From: JAGTRP01 sp035255045
GTDB taxonomy: Bacteria; Pseudomonadota; Gammaproteobacteria; Burkholderiales; Rhodocyclaceae
Reading direction: 5' to 3'
Length of the DNA: 64,000 nucleotides
Assembly: GCA_035255045.1 (NCBI GenBank)
Contig: DATFAA010000006.1
Span: 1 to 64,000, forward strand
The notes under the pieces were generated by a model. The model had not been told where the DNA came from, did no database searches, and saw only the letters and a program-made list of their open reading frames with translations. The translations under genes and the position numbers were made by a program. Positions 1 through 9,035 of this stretch are shown here, piece by piece. Positions within the stretch are counted from its first letter, which is position 1; each line of letters begins with the position of its first letter.

Positions 1-22
1 ATCCAAACCGCCCGCTTTGCCG

Positions 23-28
23 GATAAT
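23..28 (+). promoter_or_regulatory. Candidate -10 element upstream of tkt
   Basis: The hexamer GATAAT lies 39 bases before the tkt start and is followed by TTCGGCT. The 12-mer ATAATTTCGGCT recurs at 9019-9030, in front of the DUF3422 gene. No convincing -35 can be judged because only 22 bases precede it in the window. This is pattern-based only. Confidence 0.3.
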
Positions 29-67
29 TTCGGCTTTTTCTGCTGGCGTTTTGTCAGGAGAACCAGG

Positions 68-2077
68 ATGTTGAACATGAAAGAGATCAAGGCCCCCGTC
101 TTTTCCCCTCTGACCGGAGCCATCCGCGCCCTGGCCATGGACGCTGTCCAGAAAGCCAACTCCGGCCACCCCGGCGCCCCCATGGGCATGGCTGAAATCG
201 CGGAAGTGGTGTGGCGCCGCCACCTGCGCCACAATCCGGCCAACCCGAAGTGGGCCGACCGTGACCGTTTCGTGCTGTCCAACGGCCACGGCTCCATGCT
301 GCTCTACGCCCTGCTGCACCTGACCGGCTACGATCTCTCCATCGAGGATCTGAAGAACTTCCGCCAGTTCCACTCCAAGACCGCCGGCCACCCGGAATAC
401 GGCATGGCACCCGGGGTCGAGACCACCACCGGTCCCCTGGGCCAGGGCATCACCAACGCCGTCGGCTTCGCCGTGGCGGAAAAGGCCCTCGCCGCCGAAT
501 TCAACCGGCCCGGCCATGAGGTGGTGAACCACTACACCTACTGCTTCCTGGGCGACGGCTGCCTGATGGAAGGCGTCTCCCACGAGGCCTGCTCCCTGGC
601 CGGCACCCTGGGCCTGGGCAAGCTGATCGCCTTCTACGACGATAACGGCATCTCCATCGACGGCCACGTCGAGGGCTGGTTCACCGACGACACCCCGAAG
701 CGCTTCGAAGCCTACGGCTGGCACGTCATCCCGAATGTGGACGGCCACGACGCCGCCGCCATCGAAGCCGCCCTGCTGGCGGCCCGGTCCGTGACCGACA
801 AGCCCAGCCTTATCTGCTGCAAGACCGTCATCGGCATGGGCGCCCCCAACAAGCAGGGCAGCCACGACGTGCACGGCGCCCCCCTGGGCAACGACGAGAT
901 CGCCGCCGCCCGCGCCTTCATCGGCTGGACCCATCCCCCCTTCGAAATCCCGGCCGACATCTACGCCGCCTGGAACGCCAAGGAAAAGGGCCAGCGCCTG
1001 GAAGGCGACTGGAACGCCAAGTTCGACGCCTACAAGAAGGCCTTCCCGGAACAGGCGGCCGAATTCCAGCGCCGCATTATCGACGGCGGCCTGCCGGCCA
1101 ACTGGACCGAGACGGTGAACGCCTACATCGCCGCCTGCCGCGACAAGGCCGAGAACATCGCCACCCGCAAGGCCAGCCAGAACGCCATCGCCGCCTACGC
1201 CCCGGCCCTGCCGGAACTGTTCGGCGGCTCCGCCGACCTGGCCGGCTCCAACCTGACCCTGTGGAAGGGCTCCAAGGGCGTCTCCAAGTCCGACGGCGGC
1301 AATTACCTCTACTACGGGGTGCGGGAATTCGGCATGACCGCCATCGCCAACGGCATCGCCCTGCACGGCGGCTTCATCCCCTACACCGCCACCTTCCTGG
1401 TCTTCTCCGACTACGCCCGCAACGCCATCCGTATGGCGGCCCTCATGCACCAGCGCCAGATCATGGTCTACACCCATGACTCCATCGGCCTGGGCGAGGA
1501 TGGCCCCACCCACCAGCCGGTCGAGCACGTGGCCAGCCTGCGCCTCATCCCCAACCTGGATGTCTGGCGCCCGGCCGACGCCACCGAGACCGCCGTGGCC
1601 TGGGCCGCCGCCATCGACCGCTACAACGGCCCCTCCGTCCTGGCCCTGTCCCGCCAGAACCTGCCCACCGTCACCGGCGCCATCAGCACCGACGACATCC
1701 GGAAGGGCGGCTACGTCCTCTCCGACTGCCAGGGCAAGGCAGCGGTCACCCTCATCGCCACCGGCTCGGAAGTGAAGCTGGCCCTCGATGCCCAAGCGGC
1801 CCTCGCTGCCGAAGGCGTCGCTGCCCGCGTCGTCTCCATGCCCTGCGCCGACGTCTTCGACCGCCAGACTCCCGAGTACAAGGCCCAGGTCCTGGGCGGC
1901 GACAAGCGGGTCGCCATCGAGGCCGGCCATTCGGACCTTTGGCGCAAGTACGTGGGTCTAAACGGAGCGGTGATCGGCATCGACCGCTTCGGCGAATCCG
2001 CCCCGGCCGGCAAACTGTTTGAATTTTTCGGATTCACGGTAGCCAACGTCGTCTCCACCGTGAAAAACATTCTGTAA
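68..2077 (+). CDS. tkt: Transketolase
   Basis: Transketolase moves two-carbon ketol units between sugar phosphates in the pentose phosphate and Calvin pathways, using thiamine diphosphate and a divalent metal in the cytoplasm. The 669-residue product has the family's usual length. The N-terminal half carries the SNGHGSMLLYALLH block and the cofactor motif beginning GDGCLMEG near residue 162. The C-terminal half has the HDSIGLGEDGPTHQPVEH block near residue 470. I chose the ATG at 68 because AGGAG at 56-60 sits seven bases before it; an earlier in-frame start at 17 would add 17 residues unlike the family. It leads a plus-strand cluster with gap, pgk, pyk and fba, an order typical of betaproteobacterial central carbon metabolism. 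Only 18 bases separate it from gap, so co-transcription is likely. Confidence 0.97.
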   Translation: MLNMKEIKAPVFSPLTGAIRALAMDAVQKANSGHPGAPMGMAEIAEVVWRRHLRHNPANPKWADRDRFVLSNGHGSMLLYALLHLTGYDLSIEDLKNFRQFHSKTAGHPEYGMAPGVETTTGPLGQGITNAVGFAVAEKALAAEFNRPGHEVVNHYTYCFLGDGCLMEGVSHEACSLAGTLGLGKLIAFYDDNGISIDGHVEGWFTDDTPKRFEAYGWHVIPNVDGHDAAAIEAALLAARSVTDKPSLICCKTVIGMGAPNKQGSHDVHGAPLGNDEIAAARAFIGWTHPPFEIPADIYAAWNAKEKGQRLEGDWNAKFDAYKKAFPEQAAEFQRRIIDGGLPANWTETVNAYIAACRDKAENIATRKASQNAIAAYAPALPELFGGSADLAGSNLTLWKGSKGVSKSDGGNYLYYGVREFGMTAIANGIALHGGFIPYTATFLVFSDYARNAIRMAALMHQRQIMVYTHDSIGLGEDGPTHQPVEHVASLRLIPNLDVWRPADATETAVAWAAAIDRYNGPSVLALSRQNLPTVTGAISTDDIRKGGYVLSDCQGKAAVTLIATGSEVKLALDAQAALAAEGVAARVVSMPCADVFDRQTPEYKAQVLGGDKRVAIEAGHSDLWRKYVGLNGAVIGIDRFGESAPAGKLFEFFGFTVANVVSTVKNIL

Positions 2078-2095
2078 GAGAGAGGAGCTTCAAGC

Positions 2096-3094
2096 ATGAC
2101 CATCAAAGTCGGTATCAATGGTTTCGGCCGCATTGGCCGCATGGTTTTCCGGGCAGCGATCAAGGAGTTTTCCGACATCGAGATCGTCGGCATCAACGAC
2201 CTGCTGGAGCCCGACTACCTCGCCTACATGCTGAAGTACGATTCCGTCCATGGCCGCTTCAAGGGTGAAGTGTCCGTCGACGGCAACAACCTGATCGTCA
2301 ACGGCAAGAAGATCCGCCTGACCGCCATCAAGAACCCGGCCGAGCTGAACTGGGGTGCCATCGGCGCCGACATCGTCGTCGAGTCCACCGGCCTCTTCCT
2401 CACCAAGGAAACCGCCGAAGCCCACCTCAAGGCTGGCGCCAAGAAGGTCATCATGTCGGCCCCCTCCAAGGACGACACCCCGATGTTCGTCTATGGCGTG
2501 AACCACCAGAGCTACGCCGGCCAGGCCATCATCTCCAACGCCTCCTGCACCACCAACTGCCTGGCTCCCGTGGCCAAGGTGCTGAACGACAACTTCGGCA
2601 TCAAGCGCGGCCTGATGACCACCGTGCACGCCGCCACCGCCACCCAGAAGACCGTGGACGGCCCGTCCAACAAGGACTGGCGCGGCGGCCGCGGCATCCT
2701 GGAGAACATCATCCCGTCCTCCACCGGCGCCGCCAAGGCCGTCGGCAAGGTCATCCCCGAGCTCAACAAGAAGCTCACTGGCATGGCCTTCCGCGTCCCC
2801 ACCTCCGACGTCTCCGTGGTTGACCTGACCGTCGAGCTCAACAAGGAAGCCTCCTACGAGGACATCTGCGCCGCCATGAAGGCCGCCTCCGAAGGCCCCA
2901 TGAAGGGTGTTCTGGGCTACACCACCGAGAAGGTCGTCGCCACCGATTTCCGTGGCGAGTCCTGCACCTCCGTCTTCGACGCCGAAGCCGGCATCGCCCT
3001 GGACAGCACCTTCGTCAAGGTCGTGTCCTGGTACGACAACGAATGGGGCTATTCCTGCAAGGTTCTGGAAATGGCCCGCGTCATCTCCAAGTAA
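2096..3094 (+). CDS. gap: Glyceraldehyde-3-phosphate dehydrogenase, type I
   Basis: This enzyme interconverts glyceraldehyde 3-phosphate and 1,3-bisphosphoglycerate with NAD. The 332-residue protein starts with the Rossmann motif INGFGRIGR. The catalytic cysteine is C151 in SNASCTTNCLAP and the catalytic histidine is H178 in TTVHAATATQK. The closing WYDNEWGYSCKVLEM block is standard. AGGAG at 2083-2087 supports the start. It follows tkt closely and is followed by a strong intrinsic terminator at 3107-3134, so pgk is probably partly uncoupled from it. Whether it serves glycolysis, gluconeogenesis or a Calvin cycle cannot be read from the sequence. Confidence 0.97.
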   Translation: MTIKVGINGFGRIGRMVFRAAIKEFSDIEIVGINDLLEPDYLAYMLKYDSVHGRFKGEVSVDGNNLIVNGKKIRLTAIKNPAELNWGAIGADIVVESTGLFLTKETAEAHLKAGAKKVIMSAPSKDDTPMFVYGVNHQSYAGQAIISNASCTTNCLAPVAKVLNDNFGIKRGLMTTVHAATATQKTVDGPSNKDWRGGRGILENIIPSSTGAAKAVGKVIPELNKKLTGMAFRVPTSDVSVVDLTVELNKEASYEDICAAMKAASEGPMKGVLGYTTEKVVATDFRGESCTSVFDAEAGIALDSTFVKVVSWYDNEWGYSCKVLEMARVISK

Positions 3095-3106
3095 GAAGAT
3101 GAACCC

Positions 3107-3134
3107 AGGGGCGCTTGCGAGCGCCCCTTTTTTT
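3107..3134 (+). terminator. Intrinsic terminator between gap and pgk
   Basis: A perfect 9-base-pair stem (AGGGGCGCT paired with AGCGCCCCT) closes a TGCG loop and runs into seven T residues. It begins 12 bases after the gap stop and ends 20 bases before pgk. It should end or reduce transcription before pgk, although these genes are usually read as one cluster. Confidence 0.85.
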
Positions 3135-3154
3135 CCCCTCTCACGGATACCGCC

Positions 3155-4324
3155 ATGAACTTCAAACGTCTCACCGATCTGGACGTGGCCGGCAAGCGGG
3201 TCTTCATCCGCGCCGACCTCAACGTTCCCCAGGACGACAACCTCGCCATCACTGACGACACCCGCATCCGGGCCGCCCTGCCGGGCATCCAGTACGCCTT
3301 GGACAAGGGCGCCGCGGTCATGGTCACCTCCCACCTGGGCCGCCCCACCGAGGGCGAGTTCAAGCAGGAAGACTCCCTGGCGCCGGTGGCCAAGCGCATG
3401 TCCGAACTGCTGGGCAAGGAAGTCCGCCTGGTCCAGAACTGGGTGGACGGCGGTTTCGAAGTCAAGCCCGGCGAAGTCGTGATGCTGGAGAACGCCCGCT
3501 GCAACAAGGGCGAGAAGAAGTCCAACGACGAGCTGTCCCAGAAGATGGCCGCCCTCTGCGACGTCTGGGTCCATGACGCCTTCGGCACCGCCCACCGGGC
3601 GGAAGCCACCACCTACGGCATGGGCAAGTACGCCAAGATCGCCTGCGCCGGCCCCTGCGTCGCCTCCGAACTGGAAGCCCTGACCAAGGCCCTGGCCCAG
3701 CCGGCCCGCCCCATGGTCGCCATCGTCGGCGGCTCCAAGGTTTCCACCAAGCTCACCGTCCTCGAAAGCCTGGCTGCCAAGGTTGACCAGCTGGTAGTCG
3801 GCGGCGGCATCGCCAACACCTTCCTCCTGGCCGCCGGCAAGAAGATCGGCAAGTCCCTGGCCGAGCGCGACCTGGTGGACCAGGCCAAGGCCGTCATGGC
3901 CAAGGTCCAGGTGCCCCTGCCCACCGACGTGGTGGTGGCCAAGGAGTTCTCCGCCACCGCCGCAGCCACCGTCAAGTCCATCGACGACGTCGCCGACGAC
4001 GACATGATCCTCGACGTCGGCCCCGACTCCGCCAAGGCCCTGGCCGACATCATCGCCAAGGCCGGCACCGTTGTCTGGAACGGCCCGGTGGGCGTGTTCG
4101 AGATGGAAGCCTTCGCCAAGGGCACTAAGGTCCTGGCCGACGCCATCGCCACTTCCAAGGCCTTCTCCCTGGCCGGCGGCGGCGACACCGTGTCCGCCAT
4201 CAACACCTTCGGCATCCAGGACAAGGTCGGCTACATCTCCACCGCCGGCGGCGCTTTCCTGGAGTTCCTGGAAGGCAAGAAACTGCCGGCCGTGGAAATC
4301 CTCGAACAGCGGGCAAACGGCTAA
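3155..4324 (+). CDS. pgk: Phosphoglycerate kinase
   Basis: The enzyme transfers phosphate between 1,3-bisphosphoglycerate and ADP in the cytoplasm. At 389 residues it has normal bacterial length. The N-terminal substrate domain shows RVFIRADLNVP and SHLGRPTEG. The C-terminal nucleotide domain shows MVAIVGGSKVSTK, the GPVGVFE block and a Gly-rich AGGGDTVSAI stretch. It lies 60 bases after gap across a terminator and 22 bases before pyk, so it probably shares a transcript with pyk and fba. There is nothing unusual in its composition. Confidence 0.97.
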   Translation: MNFKRLTDLDVAGKRVFIRADLNVPQDDNLAITDDTRIRAALPGIQYALDKGAAVMVTSHLGRPTEGEFKQEDSLAPVAKRMSELLGKEVRLVQNWVDGGFEVKPGEVVMLENARCNKGEKKSNDELSQKMAALCDVWVHDAFGTAHRAEATTYGMGKYAKIACAGPCVASELEALTKALAQPARPMVAIVGGSKVSTKLTVLESLAAKVDQLVVGGGIANTFLLAAGKKIGKSLAERDLVDQAKAVMAKVQVPLPTDVVVAKEFSATAAATVKSIDDVADDDMILDVGPDSAKALADIIAKAGTVVWNGPVGVFEMEAFAKGTKVLADAIATSKAFSLAGGGDTVSAINTFGIQDKVGYISTAGGAFLEFLEGKKLPAVEILEQRANG

Positions 4325-4346
4325 CCCCAGGGCCAAGGAGAAAGCT

Positions 4347-5801
4347 ATGCAGCGCAGCACCAAAATCGTCGCCACCTTGGGACCCGCCTCCAGCGACGAG
4401 GCCGTGTTGCGCCGCCTGGTGCAGGCGGGCATCAACATCGTCCGCCTCAACTTCTCCCACGGCACCGCCGACGACCACCGGGCCCGGGTCGAGCTCCTGC
4501 GCAGCATCACCCAGGAGCTCGGCACCACGGTGGGGATCATGGCGGACCTCCAGGGTCCCAAGATCCGCGTCGGCAAGTTCGAGCACAGCAAGGTGGACCT
4601 CGCCCCCGGCGAGCGCTTCATCCTCGACATCTCCTGCAAGCTGGGCAACCAGGAGCGGGTCGGCCTCGATTACCCGGAACTCATCGACGACGTCGAGCCG
4701 GGGGCCGTGCTCCTCCTCGACGACGGCCGCATCGTCCTGGACGTCAAGGAAGTGCTGGGCCAGGAAATCGTCACCACCGTCCGGGTAGGTGGCGCCCTGT
4801 CCAACAACAAGGGCATCAACCGCCAGGGCGGCGGCCTCACCGCGCCGGCCCTGACCGGCAAGGACCGCCAGGACATCCGCGTGGCCGCCGAGCTGGGGGT
4901 GGATTTCGTCGCCGTCTCCTTCCCGAAGAGCGGCGACGACATGCGCCAGGCCCGCAAGCTCCTGACCCGCGCCGGCTCCGACGCCCTCCTCATCGCCAAG
5001 ATCGAGCGGGCGGAGGCCATCGAGGCCCTGCCCGACATCCTGGATGCCTCCGACGGCGTCATGGTCGCCCGCGGCGACCTGGCGGTGGAAGTGGGCGACG
5101 CCGCCGTCCCGGCCCTGCAGAAGAAGATCATCCGCCTGGCCCGGGAGCACAACCGGCTGACCATCACCGCCACCCAGATGATGGAGTCCATGATTTCCAG
5201 TCCGGTCCCCACCCGGGCCGAGGTCTCCGACGTGGCCAACGCCGTCCTGGACGGCACCGACGCGGTCATGCTGTCGGCGGAAACCGCCTCCGGCCGCTAC
5301 CCGGTGGATACCGTGGAATCCATGGCCCGGGTCTGCCTGGAAGCGGAAAAGTCGGCGGAAGTGAATCTGGAGCGGGATTTCCTCGACCGGGTATTCACCC
5401 GCATCGACCAGTCCATCGCCATGGCCGCCATCTGGACGGCCCACCACCTCAACGTCAAGGCCATCGCCGCCCTGACCCAATCCGGCTCCACCGCCCTGTG
5501 GATGAGCCGGCTGAATTCCGGCGTTCCCATCTACGCCCTCACCCCGGAAGTGAGTTCCCGCTACAAGATGAGCCTCTACCGGGACGTCTTCCCCCTGCTC
5601 ATGAAGCAGGTCCATGTGGACCGCGACCGCCTGCTGTGGGAAGCCGAACAGCTGCTCATCGAGCGAGGCGTGGTCGAGGCCGGCGACCTCATCGTCCTCA
5701 CCATCGGCGAGCCCATCGGCGTCGCCGGCGGCACCAATACCCTGAAAATCGTCCGGGTCGGAGAACATCCCGCACCAAAAGATCTGCTCCCGGAATCCTG
5801 A
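4347..5801 (+). CDS. pyk: Pyruvate kinase
   Basis: Pyruvate kinase makes ATP and pyruvate from phosphoenolpyruvate. The 484-residue protein starts STKIVATLGPAS and contains the catalytic IAKIERAEAIEAL strand, MVARGDLAVEVG, and the signature ITATQMMESMISSPVPTRAE. A complete C-terminal regulatory domain follows. The reading frame is open further upstream, inside pgk, but AAGGAG at 4335-4340, six bases before the ATG at 4347, fixes the start. It sits 22 bases after both pgk and before fba. Confidence 0.96.
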   Translation: MQRSTKIVATLGPASSDEAVLRRLVQAGINIVRLNFSHGTADDHRARVELLRSITQELGTTVGIMADLQGPKIRVGKFEHSKVDLAPGERFILDISCKLGNQERVGLDYPELIDDVEPGAVLLLDDGRIVLDVKEVLGQEIVTTVRVGGALSNNKGINRQGGGLTAPALTGKDRQDIRVAAELGVDFVAVSFPKSGDDMRQARKLLTRAGSDALLIAKIERAEAIEALPDILDASDGVMVARGDLAVEVGDAAVPALQKKIIRLAREHNRLTITATQMMESMISSPVPTRAEVSDVANAVLDGTDAVMLSAETASGRYPVDTVESMARVCLEAEKSAEVNLERDFLDRVFTRIDQSIAMAAIWTAHHLNVKAIAALTQSGSTALWMSRLNSGVPIYALTPEVSSRYKMSLYRDVFPLLMKQVHVDRDRLLWEAEQLLIERGVVEAGDLIVLTIGEPIGVAGGTNTLKIVRVGEHPAPKDLLPES

Positions 5802-5823
5802 TACTTTAACTAAGGAGACTTCT

Positions 5824-6888
5824 ATGCCCCTCGTTTCCATGCGCCAACTGCTGGACCACGCCGCCGAACACGGTTACGGTCTGCCCGCCTTCAACGTCAA
5901 CAACATGGAACAGGTCTGGGCCATCATGGAGGCCGCCAGCCAGGTGGACGCTCCGGTGATCATGCAGGCCTCCGCCGGCGCCCGCAAATACGCCGGCGAG
6001 CCCTTCCTGCGCCACCAGATTCTGGCGGCCCTGGAAGCCTATCCCAACATTCCCATCGTCATGCACCAGGACCATGGCCAGAGCCCGGCCGTGTGCATGG
6101 GCGCCATCAAGTCCGGCTTCACTTCCGTGATGATGGACGGCTCCCTGCACGCTGACGGCAAGACCGTCGCCTCCTACGAGTACAACGTCGAAGTCTCCCG
6201 GGAAGTGGTCAAGTTCTCCCACGCCATCGGCGTCTCCGTGGAGGCCGAGCTGGGCGTCCTGGGCTCCCTGGAAACCATGAAGGGTGACAAGGAAGACGGC
6301 CACGGCGCCGAGGGCACCATGACCCGCGAGCAGCTCCTGACCGACGTCAACCAGGCCGCCGATTTCGTCAAGCAGACCAACTGCGACGCCCTGGCCATCG
6401 CCATCGGCACCAGCCACGGCGCCTACAAGTTCACCAAGAAGCCCACCGGCGACATCCTGGCCATCGACCGCATCGCCGAGATCCACGCCCGCATCCCCAA
6501 CACCCACCTGGTGATGCACGGCTCCTCCTCGGTGCCCCAGGAGCTGCTGGCCGAGATCCGCGAATTCGGCGGCGACATGAAGGAAACCTACGGCGTGCCC
6601 GTGGAAGAGATCGTCCGCGGCATCCAGCACGGCGTGCGCAAGGTCAATATCGACACCGATATCCGCCTGGCCATGACCGGCGCCGTCCGCCGCTACCTGG
6701 CCGAGAACCCCTCCAAGTTCGACCCCCGCGACTTCCTGAAGCCGGCCCGGGAAGCCGCCAAGAAGATCTGTATCGCCCGCTACGAAGCCTTCGGCTGCGC
6801 TGGCCGCGCCAGCCAGATCAAGCCCATCTCCCTGGACAAGATGGCCGAGCGTTACGCCAAGGGCGAGCTGAACCAGATCGTGAAATGA
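5824..6888 (+). CDS. fba: Fructose-bisphosphate aldolase, class II
   Basis: This zinc enzyme condenses or cleaves fructose 1,6-bisphosphate. The 354-residue sequence has the class II pattern: LPAFNVNNMEQ near the start, the HQDHGQS metal/substrate motif, a second histidine region IGTSHGAYKF, and MHGSSSVP. The length and the motif set match the CbbA-type class II aldolases common in betaproteobacteria; sedoheptulose bisphosphate activity is possible. AAGGAG at 5812-5817 gives the start. A strong terminator follows, so it closes the cluster. Confidence 0.96.
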   Translation: MPLVSMRQLLDHAAEHGYGLPAFNVNNMEQVWAIMEAASQVDAPVIMQASAGARKYAGEPFLRHQILAALEAYPNIPIVMHQDHGQSPAVCMGAIKSGFTSVMMDGSLHADGKTVASYEYNVEVSREVVKFSHAIGVSVEAELGVLGSLETMKGDKEDGHGAEGTMTREQLLTDVNQAADFVKQTNCDALAIAIGTSHGAYKFTKKPTGDILAIDRIAEIHARIPNTHLVMHGSSSVPQELLAEIREFGGDMKETYGVPVEEIVRGIQHGVRKVNIDTDIRLAMTGAVRRYLAENPSKFDPRDFLKPAREAAKKICIARYEAFGCAGRASQIKPISLDKMAERYAKGELNQIVK

Positions 6889-6909
6889 TGCCGGAATTCC
6901 GGTAAAGTC

Positions 6910-6934
6910 AAAGGCCGCCTCGGGCGGCCTTTTT
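6910..6934 (+). terminator. Intrinsic terminator after fba
   Basis: A 10-base-pair stem (AAAGGCCGCC with GGCGGCCTTT) closes a TCG loop and runs into a T tract. It ends the tkt-gap-pgk-pyk-fba cluster and lies just before the FeoB-type gene. Confidence 0.85.
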
Positions 6935-6948
6935 CATTCCCCCTGACC

Positions 6949-9009
6949 ATGAGCAAACTCCCCGATATCCCGGAACGCCCCCTCCTCGGCCCCCTGCTGC
7001 GGGGCGAGCGGCGGCCCCGCATCGCCCTGGTGGGACGGCCCCGCACCGGCAAGAGCACGGTCTTCGATGCCGCCGCCAGCACCGAGGTGTCGGAGCAGCG
7101 CCTGGCCGGCAGCGACCGCTCCTACGCCGAGTGCCGGGTCGAGGTCGGGCTGGAGGAGGCCTCCCTGGTGGACCTGCCGCCCCTGGAGTCCCTGCACGAC
7201 ATGGCCCCCGCTCCCCAAGCGGTGCTCAAGTATCTCCTTTGGGGCGACCGCTGGCCGGCCGTTGCCAGCCACGAGGGGGAGCAGCCGGCGGTGAGCTTCG
7301 CGCCGCCCGACGTCCTCATCCAGGTGGTGGACGCCACCACCCTGGAGCGGGACCTGGAACTCGCCCAGGAGCTGAGCCTCCTCGGCCGCCCCCTGGTGAT
7401 CGCCCTCAACCGCCTCGATGAGGCCCGGGCCAAGGGGCTCTACATCAACGTCCGGGCCCTCGGGGAGAAGCTCGGGGTGCGGGTGGTGCCGACGGTGGCC
7501 CACATGGGCAAGGGCATCGCCGCCCTCTTCGCCGCCGCCCTGCAGGCCGCCCACGACCGCAGCTGTCCGCTGGCCCAGCCCCCCAGCCCCCATATCGTCG
7601 CCAGCCTGCGGGCCCTCAACGCCGCCCTCGCCGACCCGGCCATCGAAAACGCCTTCCGGGTTCCCCGCTCCCTGCTGCTCCTCCAGCTGGCCGCCGACAG
7701 CGACTACTTCCGCCACGAGATGGCCGCCCATTTTCCCGACGCCCTCGCCGCCATGGACGTGGCCCGGGCCGAGGCCGCCCTCCAGCTGCCCCGCCCCCTG
7801 GCCGACGAGCTCCACGCCGACCGCCACCACCGGGCGGCCCTGCTGTTCGAAACCGTCAGCCGCCTGGGCGGCAGCGAAGACCGGGAGCGCTGGAAGCTGT
7901 GGCTCGACGACCTCTTCCTCCATCCACGCTGGGGCCTCCTCGGCAGCCTGACGGTATTCGCCCTGGTGCTGCTGGTGGTGTTCGAGGTCAGCACCTTCCT
8001 CGACAGTCTCTCCGCCGCCCCCCTCGCCGCCTGGATAGGCCAGTGGGAGCCCACCTCCACCGCCGGCGTGGTCGGCCGGGCGGTGGCCGACGGCCTGGTG
8101 GGCCTGGTGGGCATCGTCGTCCCCTACATGCTGCCCCTGGTCATGCTCCTGGTCGCCCTGGAGGAGTCGGGCATCATGCACCGGGTGGCCTTCGTGGTGG
8201 ACCGGGGCTTCCACCACATCGGCCTGCACGGCGGCGTCGCCGTGCCCTTCCTGCTGGGCTTGGGCTGCAATGTCCCGGCCATTTCCGCCACCGCCAGCGC
8301 CACCGGCGGCCGAGAGCGCATCGTCGCCTCCCTGCTCATCACCTTCGTGCCCTGCTCGGCCCGCTCCGCCATCGTCCTCGCCCTCGGCGGCAAGTACCTG
8401 GGGGGCATCGGGGTCTTCGCCCTGTTCATGCTCACCCTGGTGGTCATCGCCGTCGCCGGCAAGCTGCTCACCCGGCGCTATCCCGGCGCCGGTCCAGGCC
8501 TCATCCAGGACATCCCCAACTACGCCCTGCCCCAGTGGCGGCAACTCCTCGCCACCACCTGGGAGCGCACCAGCGACATCCTGACCATCGTCACCCCCCT
8601 GCTGGTGGCCGGCAGCGTCGTCCTCGCCCTGCTCACCCACTGGGGCGCCGACGAGGCCATCAACCGGCTGCTGCAGCCGGTCACCAGCTGGTGGCTGGGC
8701 CTGCCGGAGGAGCTCGGGGTGCCCATCCTGTTCGGGGTACTGCGCAAGGAGCTGTCCCTGGTCATGGTGTACCAGGCCCTGGGCACGCCGGAGATCGTCC
8801 CCCTCCTGGACCGCATCCAGATCGCCACCTTCCTGGTCTTCCTGACCTTCTACGTGCCCTGCCTGTCCACCTTCGCCGTCATGCTCAAGCTCCTCGGCCG
8901 CCGGGAGGCCGTCTTCTCGGTGCTGCTGTCGGTGAGCCTGGCCCTGGCCATCGCCGGCGCGACCCGCTGGCTGCTCACAGGCCTCGCCTGGGCCGCCCAG
9001 GCGTCCTAG
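6949..9009 (+). CDS. FeoB-type ferrous iron transporter with divergent G domain
   Basis: FeoB proteins are inner-membrane Fe(II) transporters with an N-terminal G domain. This 686-residue protein has a G domain at about 20-200 and a multi-helix membrane part from about residue 325. The two gate motifs are clear: GLGCNVPAISAT followed by TFVPCSARS, and FYVPCLSTF near the end. The G domain is unusual. G1 is GRPRTGKST, G4 is NRLD, but the G3 motif reads DLPP instead of DLPG, and the G2 threonine is not evident. No feoA or feoC gene adjoins it. It could be a bona fide transporter with slow or altered GTP hydrolysis, or a paralogue with another cation substrate. No Shine-Dalgarno sequence is obvious before the ATG. 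Confidence 0.8.
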   Translation: MSKLPDIPERPLLGPLLRGERRPRIALVGRPRTGKSTVFDAAASTEVSEQRLAGSDRSYAECRVEVGLEEASLVDLPPLESLHDMAPAPQAVLKYLLWGDRWPAVASHEGEQPAVSFAPPDVLIQVVDATTLERDLELAQELSLLGRPLVIALNRLDEARAKGLYINVRALGEKLGVRVVPTVAHMGKGIAALFAAALQAAHDRSCPLAQPPSPHIVASLRALNAALADPAIENAFRVPRSLLLLQLAADSDYFRHEMAAHFPDALAAMDVARAEAALQLPRPLADELHADRHHRAALLFETVSRLGGSEDRERWKLWLDDLFLHPRWGLLGSLTVFALVLLVVFEVSTFLDSLSAAPLAAWIGQWEPTSTAGVVGRAVADGLVGLVGIVVPYMLPLVMLLVALEESGIMHRVAFVVDRGFHHIGLHGGVAVPFLLGLGCNVPAISATASATGGRERIVASLLITFVPCSARSAIVLALGGKYLGGIGVFALFMLTLVVIAVAGKLLTRRYPGAGPGLIQDIPNYALPQWRQLLATTWERTSDILTIVTPLLVAGSVVLALLTHWGADEAINRLLQPVTSWWLGLPEELGVPILFGVLRKELSLVMVYQALGTPEIVPLLDRIQIATFLVFLTFYVPCLSTFAVMLKLLGRREAVFSVLLSVSLALAIAGATRWLLTGLAWAAQAS

Positions 9010-9017
9010 GACGCCCG

Positions 9018-9023
9018 TATAAT
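9018..9023 (+). promoter_or_regulatory. Perfect -10 hexamer TATAAT before DUF3422 gene
   Basis: TATAAT lies 12 bases before the ATG at 9036. If used, it would give an RNA with only a few untranslated bases, and no Shine-Dalgarno sequence is visible, so a leaderless transcript is possible. The -35 position has no good match. Confidence 0.45.
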
Positions 9024-9035
9024 TTCGGCTCGCCT

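Noticed and set aside
2090..4648. An 852-codon open frame on the minus strand
   Set aside because: It is antisense to gap, pgk and part of pyk, all with full family signatures. Its sequence is Gly/Asp/Val repeats without a domain.
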